From contig NZ_MIKC01000040.1 in the NCBI RefSeq assembly GCF_001730315.1, positions 62,001 to 126,000 of the forward strand: 64,000 nucleotides of DNA, given 5' to 3'. The translations under genes were made by a program, and so were the position numbers. This document shows positions 1-7,570 of the stretch, in pieces. A model generated the notes under the pieces. It was given only the letters and a program-made list of their open reading frames with translations. It was not told the DNA's origin and did not search any database. The number at the start of each line of letters is the position of its first letter. Within the stretch, counting starts at the first letter, position 1. The stretch comes from Enterococcus ureilyticus. Its GTDB lineage: Bacteria; Bacillota; Bacilli; Lactobacillales; Enterococcaceae.

Positions 1-144
1 CCGTTTGTGGAATATTCATACAAAGATGAACTAATTACAAGAATAAATGAATATGCACGAGAAAAAAATTTAATTGTAGTGGATATTCAAGACGTGAATG
101 CAATAATGAGGTCTAGAGGAATTTTCTCTAGGCTTTTTTGTTGA
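1..144 (+). CDS. C-terminal fragment of an unrecognised protein (cut by window start)
   Basis: An open frame enters from the left edge in frame 1 and ends at TGA 142-144, giving 47 residues ending GIFSRLFC. I do not recognise the family. A short hairpin (CTAGAG at 113-118, CTCTAG at 126-131) followed by six T's lies over the last codons and may be an intrinsic terminator inside the gene end. That overlap is unusual, so the frame could also be chance or a truncated gene. It belongs to the degraded accessory region left of the guaA-linked island. Confidence 0.35.
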   Translation, partial: PFVEYSYKDELITRINEYAREKNLIVVDIQDVNAIMRSRGIFSRLFC

Positions 145-168
145 AAATGAATTGTGCTAAAACACAAG

Positions 169-200
169 AAACAAGTAGTTAGATAGCCAACTACTTGTTT
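169..200. terminator. Perfect 12-bp inverted repeat, probable terminator
   Basis: Arms 169-180 and 189-200 (AAACAAGTAGTT and its complement) are perfect around an 8-nt loop. The A-rich and T-rich ends suit a weak bidirectional terminator. It sits just after the left-edge reading frame and before the convergent minus-strand gene at 273-500. Confidence 0.5.
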
Positions 201-244
201 AAATCTATCGTTCATTAGTATCAGTTCGGCTAATACTGATGAAC

Positions 245-277
245 TTTAAAATCCTATTTTGCTGCTAGGATTTTAAA
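245..277 (-). terminator. Hairpin terminator overlapping the stop codon of the 273-500 gene
   Basis: A perfect 12-bp stem (TTTAAAATCCTA at 245-256, complement at 266-277) has a 9-nt loop. Its right arm includes the TAA stop of the minus-strand gene, so transcription of that gene probably ends here. Confidence 0.6.
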
Positions 278-500
278 TTAAAATATTTTTCAGTTTCTTT
301 TTGGTTTTAAGTTTTTGTGTTTCTTGAGCTAATGTTTTTAGTATTCGCTCATGCTCATATAAGAGGTTATCGGGAATAGAATGATTTTGGGTGTTGTTTT
401 TTTGTGAACGGAATGTTTCGTGCCAGTTCTTTAATTGTTGGATTGAATGATTTAGTTTGTGTAGATCTTGATAAGTGATTATTTTTACTGGGTGAGCCAT
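273..500 (-). CDS. Small hypothetical protein, 75 aa
   Basis: Family not recognised. The start is set at the ATG ending at 500 because AGGAGG (complement of 507-512) lies six bases upstream; a longer frame to 533 has no such site. The protein starts MAHPVKIITYQDLHKL and is mostly charged helix with many Lys, Gln and Asn, so it may be a small helical or nucleic-acid-associated protein. It is divergent from the XRE gene at 632, and the regulator's operators at 561-602 lie between the two, so it may share that control. Confidence 0.6.
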   Translation of the reverse strand: MAHPVKIITYQDLHKLNHSIQQLKNWHETFRSQKNNTQNHSIPDNLLYEHERILKTLAQETQKLKTKKKLKNILI

Positions 501-560
501 GTTGAACCTCCTAATGATTTCTATTTTTTTCATTCATTGTTTTTGCTCTTAAACCTATTT

Positions 561-602
561 TAGAGTTTATTGCTCTAAAAGTCAATAGAGTTTATAACTC
601 TA
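561..602 (+). promoter_or_regulatory. Promoter with two palindromic operators upstream of the first XRE gene
   Basis: TTGCTC (570-575) and TATAAC (593-598), 17 bp apart, form a good sigma-A promoter. Two copies of an AGAGTT-TAT-AACTCT-type palindrome (561-577 and 586-602, 25 bp centre to centre) cover the -35 and -10 boxes. This placement predicts autorepression by the XRE protein encoded just downstream. The same arrangement recurs at 891-931. Confidence 0.75.
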
Positions 603-631
603 TCGTAAAATAAATAAAAAGGAGACAAGTC

Positions 632-856
632 ATGCAATATATAAAACGGATAAGAGAATTACGTGAAGATAATGATTATACACAGAGAGAAGTTGCAGCG
701 TTGTTGAGTGTTGGACAAAGAACTTATGCTGATTATGAATATGGAAAAACGAGAATACCTCTAGATTCCATGATTGTATTAGCTAAATTTTATAACGTTG
801 ATATGAATTATATATGTGGAATTAGTAATGTGAAGAACTCATTTCCTAAAAAATAG
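632..856 (+). CDS. XRE-family (Cro/CI-like) transcriptional regulator, copy 1
   Basis: A 74-residue protein that is essentially one helix-turn-helix domain: RIRELREDNDYTQREVAALLSV is typical of HTH_3, followed by the wing-like segment up to about residue 66. AAAAGGAG at 617-624 precedes the ATG at 632. It is nearly identical over its first 65 residues to the protein at 961-1194, so the two arose by tandem duplication together with their promoter and operators. Length and layout fit the small immunity-repressor-type regulators of integrative elements. The targets are probably its own promoter, the copy-2 promoter and possibly the divergent 273-500 gene. Confidence 0.9.
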   Translation: MQYIKRIRELREDNDYTQREVAALLSVGQRTYADYEYGKTRIPLDSMIVLAKFYNVDMNYICGISNVKNSFPKK

Positions 857-890
857 TTAGTTTAATGCTAAATGATAGATAGCTAATTTA

Positions 891-931
891 AGAGTTTATA
901 GCTCTAAACAGTGGTTGAGTTTATAACTCTA
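891..931 (+). promoter_or_regulatory. Second promoter with two palindromic operators, upstream of XRE copy 2
   Basis: TAGCTC (899-904) and TATAAC (922-927) are again 17 bp apart. Palindromes AGAGTTTATAGCTCT (891-905) and a slightly worn copy at 916-931 (TTGAGTT in place of TAGAGTT) overlie the two boxes. It is a duplicate of 561-602. Confidence 0.7.
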
Positions 932-960
932 GGATAGAATAATCAAAAAGAGGGATGGCT

Positions 961-1194
961 ATGGATTATATTAAGCGAATAAGGGAATTACGTGAGGATA
1001 ACGATTATACACAGAGAGAAGTTGCAGCGTTGTTAAACGTGGGTCAGAGAACTTATGCTGATTACGAATATGGTAAGACGAGAATCCCTTTAGAATCTAT
1101 GATTAAACTTGCAAAATTTTATAATGTTGATATGAATTATATTTGTGGGGTTAGTGATGTGAAAGTGCATTTTCCGAATAAGAAGGGGAAATGA
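961..1194 (+). CDS. XRE-family (Cro/CI-like) transcriptional regulator, copy 2
   Basis: A 77-residue paralogue of the 632-856 protein with the same HTH core and conservative changes near the C-terminus (KLAKFYNVDMNYICGVSDVKVH). The start is taken at 961 rather than at the ATG at 955, because AGAGGG at 948-953 abuts 955 but is well spaced from 961, and because the product then matches copy 1. Two almost identical repressors behind almost identical operators suggest either a recent duplication or a dosage or fine-tuning arrangement. Confidence 0.85.
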   Translation: MDYIKRIRELREDNDYTQREVAALLNVGQRTYADYEYGKTRIPLESMIKLAKFYNVDMNYICGVSDVKVHFPNKKGK

Positions 1195-1333
1195 AAATAT
1201 GTAGTTAAAGGTTGTTAGATTGGTCCGTATGTTGAATGAGCCCATCTTTGAATTATAAAGTCTTTCTAGAATAAATTTATTGTACTTTTCTTTAAAAGAA
1301 TCAGTACCAAAAAGAAGAAAAACAGTATAAATA

Positions 1334-1372
1334 AAAAACAGAGGTATCCCAACACGGAATACTTCTGTTTTT
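1334..1372 (+). terminator. Intrinsic terminator after XRE copy 2
   Basis: AAAACAGAGGTAT and ATACTTCTGTTTTT form a long stem around a short loop, ending in a T run. It closes the transcript of the second XRE gene 140 bp downstream of its stop. The rest of 1195-1487 shows no gene. Confidence 0.7.
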
Positions 1373-1447
1373 AGTTTGAGTCTAAATAAACCAAGTACAC
1401 ATAATTTTTGTGAGGAAACAATTTGTGCAGTTGGTCGTAAAAAGTGG

Positions 1448-1481
1448 GTTTAGCAAACTGAAGTGAGTTAGCTTGCTAAAC
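1448..1481 (-). terminator. Hairpin downstream of the broken minus-strand gene
   Basis: GTTTAGCAA (1448-1456) pairs with TTGCTAAAC (1473-1481). On the minus strand a T run follows within a few bases, so this suits a terminator for the frameshifted gene at 1488-1900. Confidence 0.5.
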
Positions 1482-1487
1482 TAAAAT

Positions 1488-1900
1488 TTATTTGAATAAA
1501 TCCTTTCTCAAAGTAGCCACCAAAAGATTGAATGATTTCTCATTTTTTTGTTCTATAAAATTAATGGTTTCTTTGACTACATTAGAGTTCTTAGTAATAA
1601 GTTGTAACTTTGGAATAGATATTTTTAAATCATTTAAGGCATTTTCTACACGTTGTTGTTCAGATAGTTCTTGAATATCGTATCTTGCTACGCCTAAAAA
1701 AAATTTAGCTTCTTTAGGGGAGAGAACAATTTGAGAAAAAATCGTTATTGATTCATATACTCTCTTTTTTCTTTAAATATATATTTTTTTCTATCTTTAA
1801 AAGGTTCTAAAAATAGAGTTGATAAGATAATAGTGACTAAAGAAGAACTCAAAATGTTAATTAATATAGTAAGTATACTAGTATTTTCGATAACGATTGT
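1488..1900 (-). pseudogene. Frameshifted gene for a small membrane-anchored protein
   Basis: On the minus strand an open frame begins after a good ribosome site (AAAGGAG, complement of 1902-1908) but without a standard start codon. It encodes about 48 residues with one hydrophobic helix (SILTILINILSSSLVTIILS), then EPFKDRKKYIFKEK, and stops. In the next frame, overlapping near 1745-1770, coding continues as KRVYESITIFSQIVLSPKEA and on for 92 residues to TAA at 1488. The joined product would be about 140 residues with an N-terminal membrane helix and a helical soluble tail. One indel in an A-rich run and loss of the start codon would explain the break. Family unknown. Confidence 0.6.
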
Positions 1901-2103
1901 CTCCTTTCAATTTTATAAAATGATAATAAATGGCAGTAAGATAGTTAGTAAAACTCATAATTACATTATATCAAAATAATATGAAAATAGATAAGTTGTA
2001 TAAATTTGCCTAGCGTTTAAATTGTCAATAAAACTTCGAATAATTTTAGTCATTATGATATAATAATATTTCTAAGCGTTTGTTTTAATAAGGAGTTAGA
2101 TTG

Positions 2104-2958
2104 ATGGAAGAAACTACGAATAAAGAAAAAAATTCAACAAAGAAAACTGTGAATATTAAATTGAGATTTTCAAAGAAAGAAAAAATAGTTAATCAAAAAT
2201 GGTACAAAATAATACGGGTTAAAAATGCTTTGAAAAATTTTTTCAAATCGATTTTTTCACGCCTGCTTACAATTATTATAACTCTAATAGTAGCAGTACC
2301 AATGACTTATAATATTCAAGAGCTTATGAAAACAGAAAAAGAAAAGATTGATTATAAAGTAGATTTCGATGCAAAGTATATTACGAGTAATCAAATACAA
2401 TTTGAAAAAGGATATGAGGGAGAATATCAGTATTCATTTGGTTTAACTTTAACTTTGAATATTAATTCTGGAACTCTACAGCATCTGTATTTAATTTATA
2501 CAAATCATGATAATGAACCGATAACTAGTACAGATTTTCATAAGTTGAATTTTAATCTTCAATCAAATTTAAATCTGTACAATCTACTTTCAATAGCCGT
2601 TTCTGGTGTCAATAATAGGAGACTTTCTAATGCTGAAATAATTACAGAACTTAATTATAGCTCACAAGATAATGAGAAAATAAAAGATATCTACTTGCTT
2701 ACCATTGATAAACAAAGTAATCCTAGCATTGTTTTACTAACTGTGCAAGGAACTCCTATTTCTCGACAGGAATCAGGAAGTGAACATTCTATCGTGGGAA
2801 GTATTAATCCAAAGCCATTTTATTCTCCGGTAGTTTTTGAACAAATAAATTCTTTTGATTTTCTAGATAAAGAAGTTCCACAAAATATTACAGAATCTTT
2901 TGTTAAGAACAAAGGACAAATTCTTTCCATTTATTCTGATTTTACATCTTTTAAGTAG
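2104..2958 (+). CDS. Single-pass membrane-anchored protein of unknown function
   Basis: 284 residues. The ATG at 2104 is preceded by AAGGAG at 2090-2095. The first 45 residues are Lys-rich and cytoplasmic, then comes one hydrophobic segment (RLLTIIITLIVAVPMTYNI, about residues 49-67), then about 215 residues outside the membrane with many Asn, Ser and Tyr and alternating hydrophobic residues that suggest beta structure. There is no lipobox or cell-wall anchor. I do not recognise the family. The gene stands alone between the broken gene at 1488-1900 and a gene-free stretch, in the AT-rich accessory region. An envelope-linked cargo role is only a guess. Confidence 0.6.
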   Translation: MEETTNKEKNSTKKTVNIKLRFSKKEKIVNQKWYKIIRVKNALKNFFKSIFSRLLTIIITLIVAVPMTYNIQELMKTEKEKIDYKVDFDAKYITSNQIQFEKGYEGEYQYSFGLTLTLNINSGTLQHLYLIYTNHDNEPITSTDFHKLNFNLQSNLNLYNLLSIAVSGVNNRRLSNAEIITELNYSSQDNEKIKDIYLLTIDKQSNPSIVLLTVQGTPISRQESGSEHSIVGSINPKPFYSPVVFEQINSFDFLDKEVPQNITESFVKNKGQILSIYSDFTSFK

Positions 2959-3382
2959 TTTGATTTCAGCTACTTAATAACTTTGGAAAGGACAATTCAA
3001 TAATTGTAAGATAATCTGTTATCATAGACCAAGAAAATGGTTTGGATGGAACCACTATAAATTAAGGAAGCCCAAACTTTGTAGTCTTCTTCCTACTCTA
3101 TTATATTTTCTAGGTTAAAAGGTAATCGAATATCGATTTTTAGCAGTTTGTAAAGGTTATGGGCACAGAATTCTTATATAATTGAAAGATTTCTGGTAAC
3201 AATCATACGTTCATTGAATCAATATAGTTATTCACACTTAGGCTAGATGAGAAAGTAAAAGAGTAACATAAATTGGACGAAATTCGAATATATTGGATAA
3301 AATATTATAGCAAAATTTTAATCATATTATAATTATGAGAAGCACATGGACGTTTGAATTGTGTAATAGAGGAGGGAATACA
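2959..3382. other. Intergenic stretch with no recognised gene
   Basis: About 420 bases, very AT-rich. I see no convincing reading frame on either strand and no strong hairpin. The last 70 bases hold several AT-rich hexamers that could serve as a promoter for the DUF2971 gene, but none is clearly better than the rest. Confidence 0.5.
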
Positions 3383-4372
3383 GTGAACAGCTCATTTATT
3401 AGTAAAAGTTTATTAAGACAAGTCAATGACTTATATATTGAAGAAGGTTTTGAGTCTAATTTGTTAAAACCAATACCGTCTAGAATATTTAAGTTTACAT
3501 CTGTTAACGAGTTTGTAGTGAAAAACATAGAGAATGATGAAATATCCTTTTCAAAAGTTAAAACATTTAATGATTATGATGACTCCATCTCTATTTCAAA
3601 AAAAATTGTATTTGAAATGCTAAAACAACATAATTTGAAATTAGAAAGTGATTTTAAAAAAATCTTTCCAAATTCAGATGAGATAACATTATCAAATGAT
3701 GCTGCTATGAAACAAATTGCCAACACTGAATTTAAGAATCTTCAAAGTTATGGCAACAATTTAATGGTTTGTTGTTTATCTGAAGGGAATAACCAGTCAT
3801 ACATGTGGGGTCATTATGGTGATTCAAATAGAGGAATTGCCATAGAGTATGAGACGGATAGTTTTCTAGAAGATACTCTAATTGGTGTTACTTATTCACC
3901 AAATTATTATTCTAATAAAACTAACTCAATAAATTTTTTTGATGATGATGAAAGTATTGAGAATATTATATATTTGAATATTTTCTTGAAATCTAATCAA
4001 TGGTCTTTTGAGGAAGAACATAGAATTGTTCTTAGTTTACCATTTCTTAACGAGAATTATTTATCTGTGAAGTTTAGAAAGCCTAAAAGTATTATTTTAG
4101 GTAAGAGGTTTTTTGAAGATTTTATCAATGAAAAGGATAATAAAATAAATCAACTGAAGAGAACCTTACTAGATACATTGTGTAATAAGGATATCAAAAT
4201 TCAATATGTAGATTCAAATGAACAAGGTTATGTTATAAAGAATAATATCGTAAACTCCGAAATTCAAGAGTTATCAAAATATTTTGAAAAATTTGAAGAA
4301 AATAAAATATCTTCTTTTCAACTCGAAGAAATTATTGAAAGAGTTTTTCATACATCGTTTGAATATATTTAA
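3383..4372 (+). CDS. DUF2971-family protein
   Basis: 329 residues from the GTG at 3383, chosen because AGGAGGG at 3370-3376 is six bases upstream; an ATG at 3335 has no such site. The N-terminal motif IFKFTSVNEFVVKN...ISFSKVKTFNDYDD and the central MVCCLSEGNNQSYMWGHYGDSNRGIAI are the hallmarks of DUF2971 (the 'W-x-H-Y-x-x-x-x-x-G' block). About 100 helical residues follow. The molecular function of DUF2971 is not established; members often occur in accessory and defence-rich regions. Here it lies beside a nuclease-like gene and an integrase remnant. Confidence 0.75.
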   Translation: MNSSFISKSLLRQVNDLYIEEGFESNLLKPIPSRIFKFTSVNEFVVKNIENDEISFSKVKTFNDYDDSISISKKIVFEMLKQHNLKLESDFKKIFPNSDEITLSNDAAMKQIANTEFKNLQSYGNNLMVCCLSEGNNQSYMWGHYGDSNRGIAIEYETDSFLEDTLIGVTYSPNYYSNKTNSINFFDDDESIENIIYLNIFLKSNQWSFEEEHRIVLSLPFLNENYLSVKFRKPKSIILGKRFFEDFINEKDNKINQLKRTLLDTLCNKDIKIQYVDSNEQGYVIKNNIVNSEIQELSKYFEKFEENKISSFQLEEIIERVFHTSFEYI

Positions 4373-4465
4373 AAATAATTAATTGGACTAGAAGATTATT
4401 CCGAAGAACTAATTTTTTAGCTAAAAGTCTAATAAGTATGTTTCTGTTAAAAAAGATTACATGGT

Positions 4466-4725
4466 AAGTTAGCGAAAGTAAAGGAAATACAGCCAAAAGG
4501 TTTAAGATATAGTCATACAAGTTTGCTTATTAATGAGTTAAATGCCAATTCTTTAGCAGTGCAGAAACGTTTAGGGCATTCAGATATTCAAATTACATTA
4601 GTACCTATTCTCATTTATATCCAACAATTGATAGGAAGGTTGCTGAAATTTTGAGTGGTAAAATTAATATTAAAACCTCTAAAGAATCTTTAATTAATTG
4701 GAATGGAAATCAACATTGTAAAAAT
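4466..4725 (+). pseudogene. C-terminal remnant of a tyrosine integrase, frameshifted
   Basis: Translation from 4466 gives KLAKVKEIQPKGLRYSHTSL, then RLGHSDIQIT. Near 4600 the frame shifts by one lost base and continues STYSHLYPTIDRKVAEILSG, then KES-INWNGNQ. The parts line up with the last 85 residues of the intact integrase at 6075-7280 (KLAKVPAIQGKGLRHSHVSY, RLGHSSPEIT, HYAHLW, KES-FNGNQ), keeping the catalytic R, GH and Y positions. The N-terminal 300 or so residues are absent. It is inactive and marks an older, related element, in opposite orientation to the intact one. Confidence 0.85.
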
Positions 4726-4788
4726 AATGATGATTCAGAATTTAATAGTGCTATAATTATTGTGAATTGTAAAAAAAGGTGGGTTTTT

Positions 4789-5898
4789 ATGGAAAATGAA
4801 AAGGTATCTTACAATGAAAGACACAGAAAAAATGCATTGAGAGGATTTGCGTTTGAAGATTTTGTATTAAAGTTATTAGAGTATTATCAAATTGAAGATA
4901 TTAAACGTAATTATATTTTTAGTGAGTTTAAAGAGATGAGAATACCTCCAGAGGCAGATTTTTATTTAAATAATAAGATAATAGTAGAAATTAAATGTTT
5001 CAGTACAAAAGAAATATCTTTTAGTCAATTGCTTAACTCAGCAAAGAGATTTCAAAGAGAGTTTTCCGAAAAGATGTCGGAAGATAAAACTTTCTTAATA
5101 ATAGTCGGAAACGTAGTTGATTTTGATAGAATTGAAAGTTTCATAGAAAGAAGACCTGAATTGGAGTTTATAGAAATAATTGATGTCAGAAATTTGTTTT
5201 ATTTAACTAGAAATAATGATTTATTAACTGATGAATTAACTTCATTATTGAGTTTTTCAACGGAAGACGAAGAGTTTTTATTTCCTAATTTTAATGATAG
5301 TATCCTACAAGAAATGTTTAAAGATGAGAAGGCATTACCTTTGAAATCTGAATCGAATCATGACTACATTCAAGAATTAGAATCTTGGGAGCCTAAAGGG
5401 AGATCTAATTGTTTAGAATTTGAAAAATTATGTGTTAAAGTTTTAAAAAAATTATTAAATGATAATTTAATGTTATGGGATGATCAACGAGGGTCAAGTG
5501 GTAATATGTATAAATTTGATTTAATTTGTAAGATTAAGACAGAAAGTTCTCATGATTTTTGGAATATTTTGAAACACCATTTTGAAACAAGGTATATAAT
5601 TTTTGAATTTAAGAATTATGAAGAAAGGATTACTCAAAAAGAAATATATACTACCGAAAAATATCTCTACGCAAAGGTATTGAGGTCAGTTGCAATAATG
5701 ATTTCTCCAAAAGGAGAGGATGAAAATGCAGGAAAAGCCATTAGAGGTACACTTAGAGAAAATGGTAAACTAATTTTATCTCTTACTATTGATGATTTGA
5801 TTAAAATGTTAAAATGGCAAGATAGTGGAAATGAATTTACCCCATCAGATTATTTGAGTGAGCAACTGGATGAATTACTTATTGATTTAGAAAAATAA
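4789..5898 (+). CDS. Protein with two PD-(D/E)XK-like nuclease regions
   Basis: 369 residues from the ATG at 4789 (AGGTGG upstream); the open frame reaches back to 4651 only because it runs into the integrase remnant. Region 1 (about residues 15-110) has FAFEDFVLKLLEYY, then EADFYLNNKIIVEIKCF, matching the D...(E/D)xK signature. Region 2 (about 205-310) has NCLEFEKLCVKVLKKLL, a basic strand, KFDLICKI and YIIFEFKNY, again D...ExK. Tandem nuclease folds of this kind recall Mrr/type IV restriction enzymes or anti-phage nucleases. That is inference from motifs; no helicase or methyltransferase partner adjoins it. It lies between the integrase stump and the att site, a common cargo slot. Confidence 0.65.
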   Translation: MENEKVSYNERHRKNALRGFAFEDFVLKLLEYYQIEDIKRNYIFSEFKEMRIPPEADFYLNNKIIVEIKCFSTKEISFSQLLNSAKRFQREFSEKMSEDKTFLIIVGNVVDFDRIESFIERRPELEFIEIIDVRNLFYLTRNNDLLTDELTSLLSFSTEDEEFLFPNFNDSILQEMFKDEKALPLKSESNHDYIQELESWEPKGRSNCLEFEKLCVKVLKKLLNDNLMLWDDQRGSSGNMYKFDLICKIKTESSHDFWNILKHHFETRYIIFEFKNYEERITQKEIYTTEKYLYAKVLRSVAIMISPKGEDENAGKAIRGTLRENGKLILSLTIDDLIKMLKWQDSGNEFTPSDYLSEQLDELLIDLEK

Positions 5899-5936
5899 AG
5901 GGTAGTTACCAAAAAGGGTACCAAAATAAAATAAAA

Positions 5937-5979
5937 AAGCTCTAAGCGTTGTAATAAGCAACGCTTAGGCTTTCTTTTT
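5937..5979. terminator. Strong intrinsic terminator at the island's left flank
   Basis: CTAAGCGTTG (5942-5951) and CAACGCTTAG (5959-5968) form a perfect stem, with A-rich sequence before and T-rich sequence after, so it can work in both directions. It ends the nuclease transcript. In the uninterrupted chromosome it would lie just downstream of guaA. Confidence 0.8.
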
Positions 5980-5982
5980 ATC

Positions 5983-5997
5983 TTATTCCCACTCCAC
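5983..5997. repeat. Left attachment site (15-bp direct repeat of the guaA 3' end)
   Basis: TTATTCCCACTCCAC is identical to 24365-24379, where it encodes the last codons and stop of guaA. The integrase gene ends 78 bp away, the usual layout for int and att. It marks the left junction of the 18.4-kb element. Confidence 0.85.
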
Positions 5998-6052
5998 GTA
6001 ATTTTTAAGTTTTAAACGCTGTTATATCAACGTTTATCACCAGAAAACATCG

Positions 6053-6074
6053 TTTTGGTAGGGAAATGGTAGGG
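6053..6074. repeat. Candidate integrase arm-binding repeats, left end
   Basis: GGTAGGG occurs twice in tandem (TTTTGGTAGGGAAATGGTAGGG-like, 6053-6074), directly abutting the int stop codon. Almost the same block occurs in the same orientation at 24252-24275 inside the right end. Tn916-type integrases bind short direct repeats near the element ends through an N-terminal domain, and this would suit that role. Confidence 0.55.
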
Positions 6075-7280
6075 TTAAAATTTTACTGCCTGATTTCCAT
6101 TAAAAATTGCAACTTTTGATTCTTTAGCAAAAGTAAATTGAATATTGCCAGTCATTTGTTCGGCGATGCCTTCATCATTTCTACTCCACAGGTGAGCGTA
6201 ATGCTTGAGTGTGATCTCTGGGCTAGAATGACCTAATCGTCGTGAGACAACTAGAATATCAGCGTTAAATTCATTGATCAAGTAGCTGACATGAGAATGT
6301 CTCAATCCTTTGCCTTGAATAGCAGGAACTTTAGCTAGTTTTGCATAGCGTTCAATGACACGTTGTACTGTAGAACGATACAATGGCAAGTCAGTATAGC
6401 TTAAAATGAATTGTTCTACACCATGCTTCTTTTGGATTTTTTTCCATTCTGCCAAGATACGAACAGTATCATCATCTAATGAGATAACACGCATACCACT
6501 TTCAGTTTTAGTATAAGGCTTTCTGGCGAAGTCATTATGATTCTTCATATCTAATGTATGATGAATACGTAATTTTTGACGTTTTAAGTCAACATCGTTC
6601 CAATTTAATGCTAAGCCTTCACTAACACGAATGCCTGTCATATAATATAGCCAAATCATCGTGAAGCACATATGCTCGTAGAAATCCTCTTTGTATATGA
6701 CAGATAAGACCTTTTCAAATTCTTCTTTTGTCCAATAAGCTACAATTGATTTTCCTTTAGGGATTGCTTTTGTTCGTTTAGAGATATTCTCAGTGAGAAA
6801 CTCTAATAAAACAGCGTAATCTAATGACTTGCGAAACATGCCATACATGAGCGAGCTATACGCTTGGGAGTAGCCACTTTTGGTTAGTAACCAAATTCGA
6901 TAGCCTTCACAATCTACTACAGAGATATCTCGTAGCTTTTTGTCATGAAAGTAATCAGTGATTTGCTTTAGTCCACATTCACGAGAGCTCCATGTACTAC
7001 GCTGAACAGATGATTTATAATGAGGAATATAGGAATGTTCCATAAATTCATCATAGGTCAAGTCATAGTTAGCATAGCCATTTCTTTTCATGTATTCACT
7101 TTTGATTCGAGTCACTTCTTTATGCGCTTCTTTAGCGGTTGCAAAACGTTTCCCTAATTGATCCTTCGTCCCTTTTTTCTGAATCCGTTTGCCAGTGGTT
7201 TTGTCTAAACCAAGTTCAATTAGATATGAAAAACGACCTTTAGCATCTTGATAGACACAAGGGTACTTTGTTTTTGCCAT
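6075..7280 (-). CDS. int: Tyrosine recombinase / integrase (Tn916-Int type)
   Basis: 401 residues. The N-terminus (residues 5-35, YPCVYQDAKGRFSYLIEL) is an AP2-like arm-binding region, followed by a SAM-like core-binding domain to about 170. The catalytic domain has Arg218 (TGIRVSEGL), Arg327 (GLRHSH), His351 (RLGHSS) and the tyrosine nucleophile Tyr361 (HYAHLW), so it appears intact. It should recombine the 15-bp guaA-end site. The gene ends beside the left att site and follows the DUF3173 gene by 3 bp. The integrase fragment at 4466-4725 is a close relative from an older element. Confidence 0.95.
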   Translation of the reverse strand: MAKTKYPCVYQDAKGRFSYLIELGLDKTTGKRIQKKGTKDQLGKRFATAKEAHKEVTRIKSEYMKRNGYANYDLTYDEFMEHSYIPHYKSSVQRSTWSSRECGLKQITDYFHDKKLRDISVVDCEGYRIWLLTKSGYSQAYSSLMYGMFRKSLDYAVLLEFLTENISKRTKAIPKGKSIVAYWTKEEFEKVLSVIYKEDFYEHMCFTMIWLYYMTGIRVSEGLALNWNDVDLKRQKLRIHHTLDMKNHNDFARKPYTKTESGMRVISLDDDTVRILAEWKKIQKKHGVEQFILSYTDLPLYRSTVQRVIERYAKLAKVPAIQGKGLRHSHVSYLINEFNADILVVSRRLGHSSPEITLKHYAHLWSRNDEGIAEQMTGNIQFTFAKESKVAIFNGNQAVKF

Positions 7281-7283
7281 TCG

Positions 7284-7484
7284 TTATTCCTCCGATTCGA
7301 GAGGAACACCGATAATTTCTTCAACTATTTTTCGTGGGACAATTCCCACTCTTTTGTTATTATAATAGGCTACACCACTGTTTACAAGTTTAAGTTTAGC
7401 CTGTCGAATAATCGTAGTAGCTTGATGCTTTTTAAATCCTAATTTTTCGAGGTCTACTTTTGAGACCATGTTGTTTTTATACAT
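7284..7484 (-). CDS. DUF3173-type excisionase-like protein
   Basis: 66 residues from the ATG at 7484, preceded by an AGGA-type ribosome site; upstream ATGs lack one. MVSKVDLEKLGFKKHQATTI followed by RQAKLKLV and a final short helix matches the winged-helix-like DUF3173 proteins found next to int in many streptococcal and enterococcal ICEs and IMEs. The likely role is a directionality factor or DNA-binding accessory for Int. The stop is 3 bp from the int start, so the pair is co-expressed and likely translationally coupled. Confidence 0.75.
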   Translation of the reverse strand: MYKNNMVSKVDLEKLGFKKHQATTIIRQAKLKLVNSGVAYYNNKRVGIVPRKIVEEIIGVPLESEE

Positions 7485-7570
7485 AAGATTCCTGCTTTCT
7501 TTCATCACTTATATATGCGATAATAGCAGCAGCTATGACTACTGCTATTTGTATATTTTGTTAATGAAGC

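Noticed and set aside
1492-1674. Plus-strand 60-codon ORF
   Set aside because: It is antisense to the broken minus-strand gene, has no ribosome site and a low-quality protein; the minus strand explains the region better.
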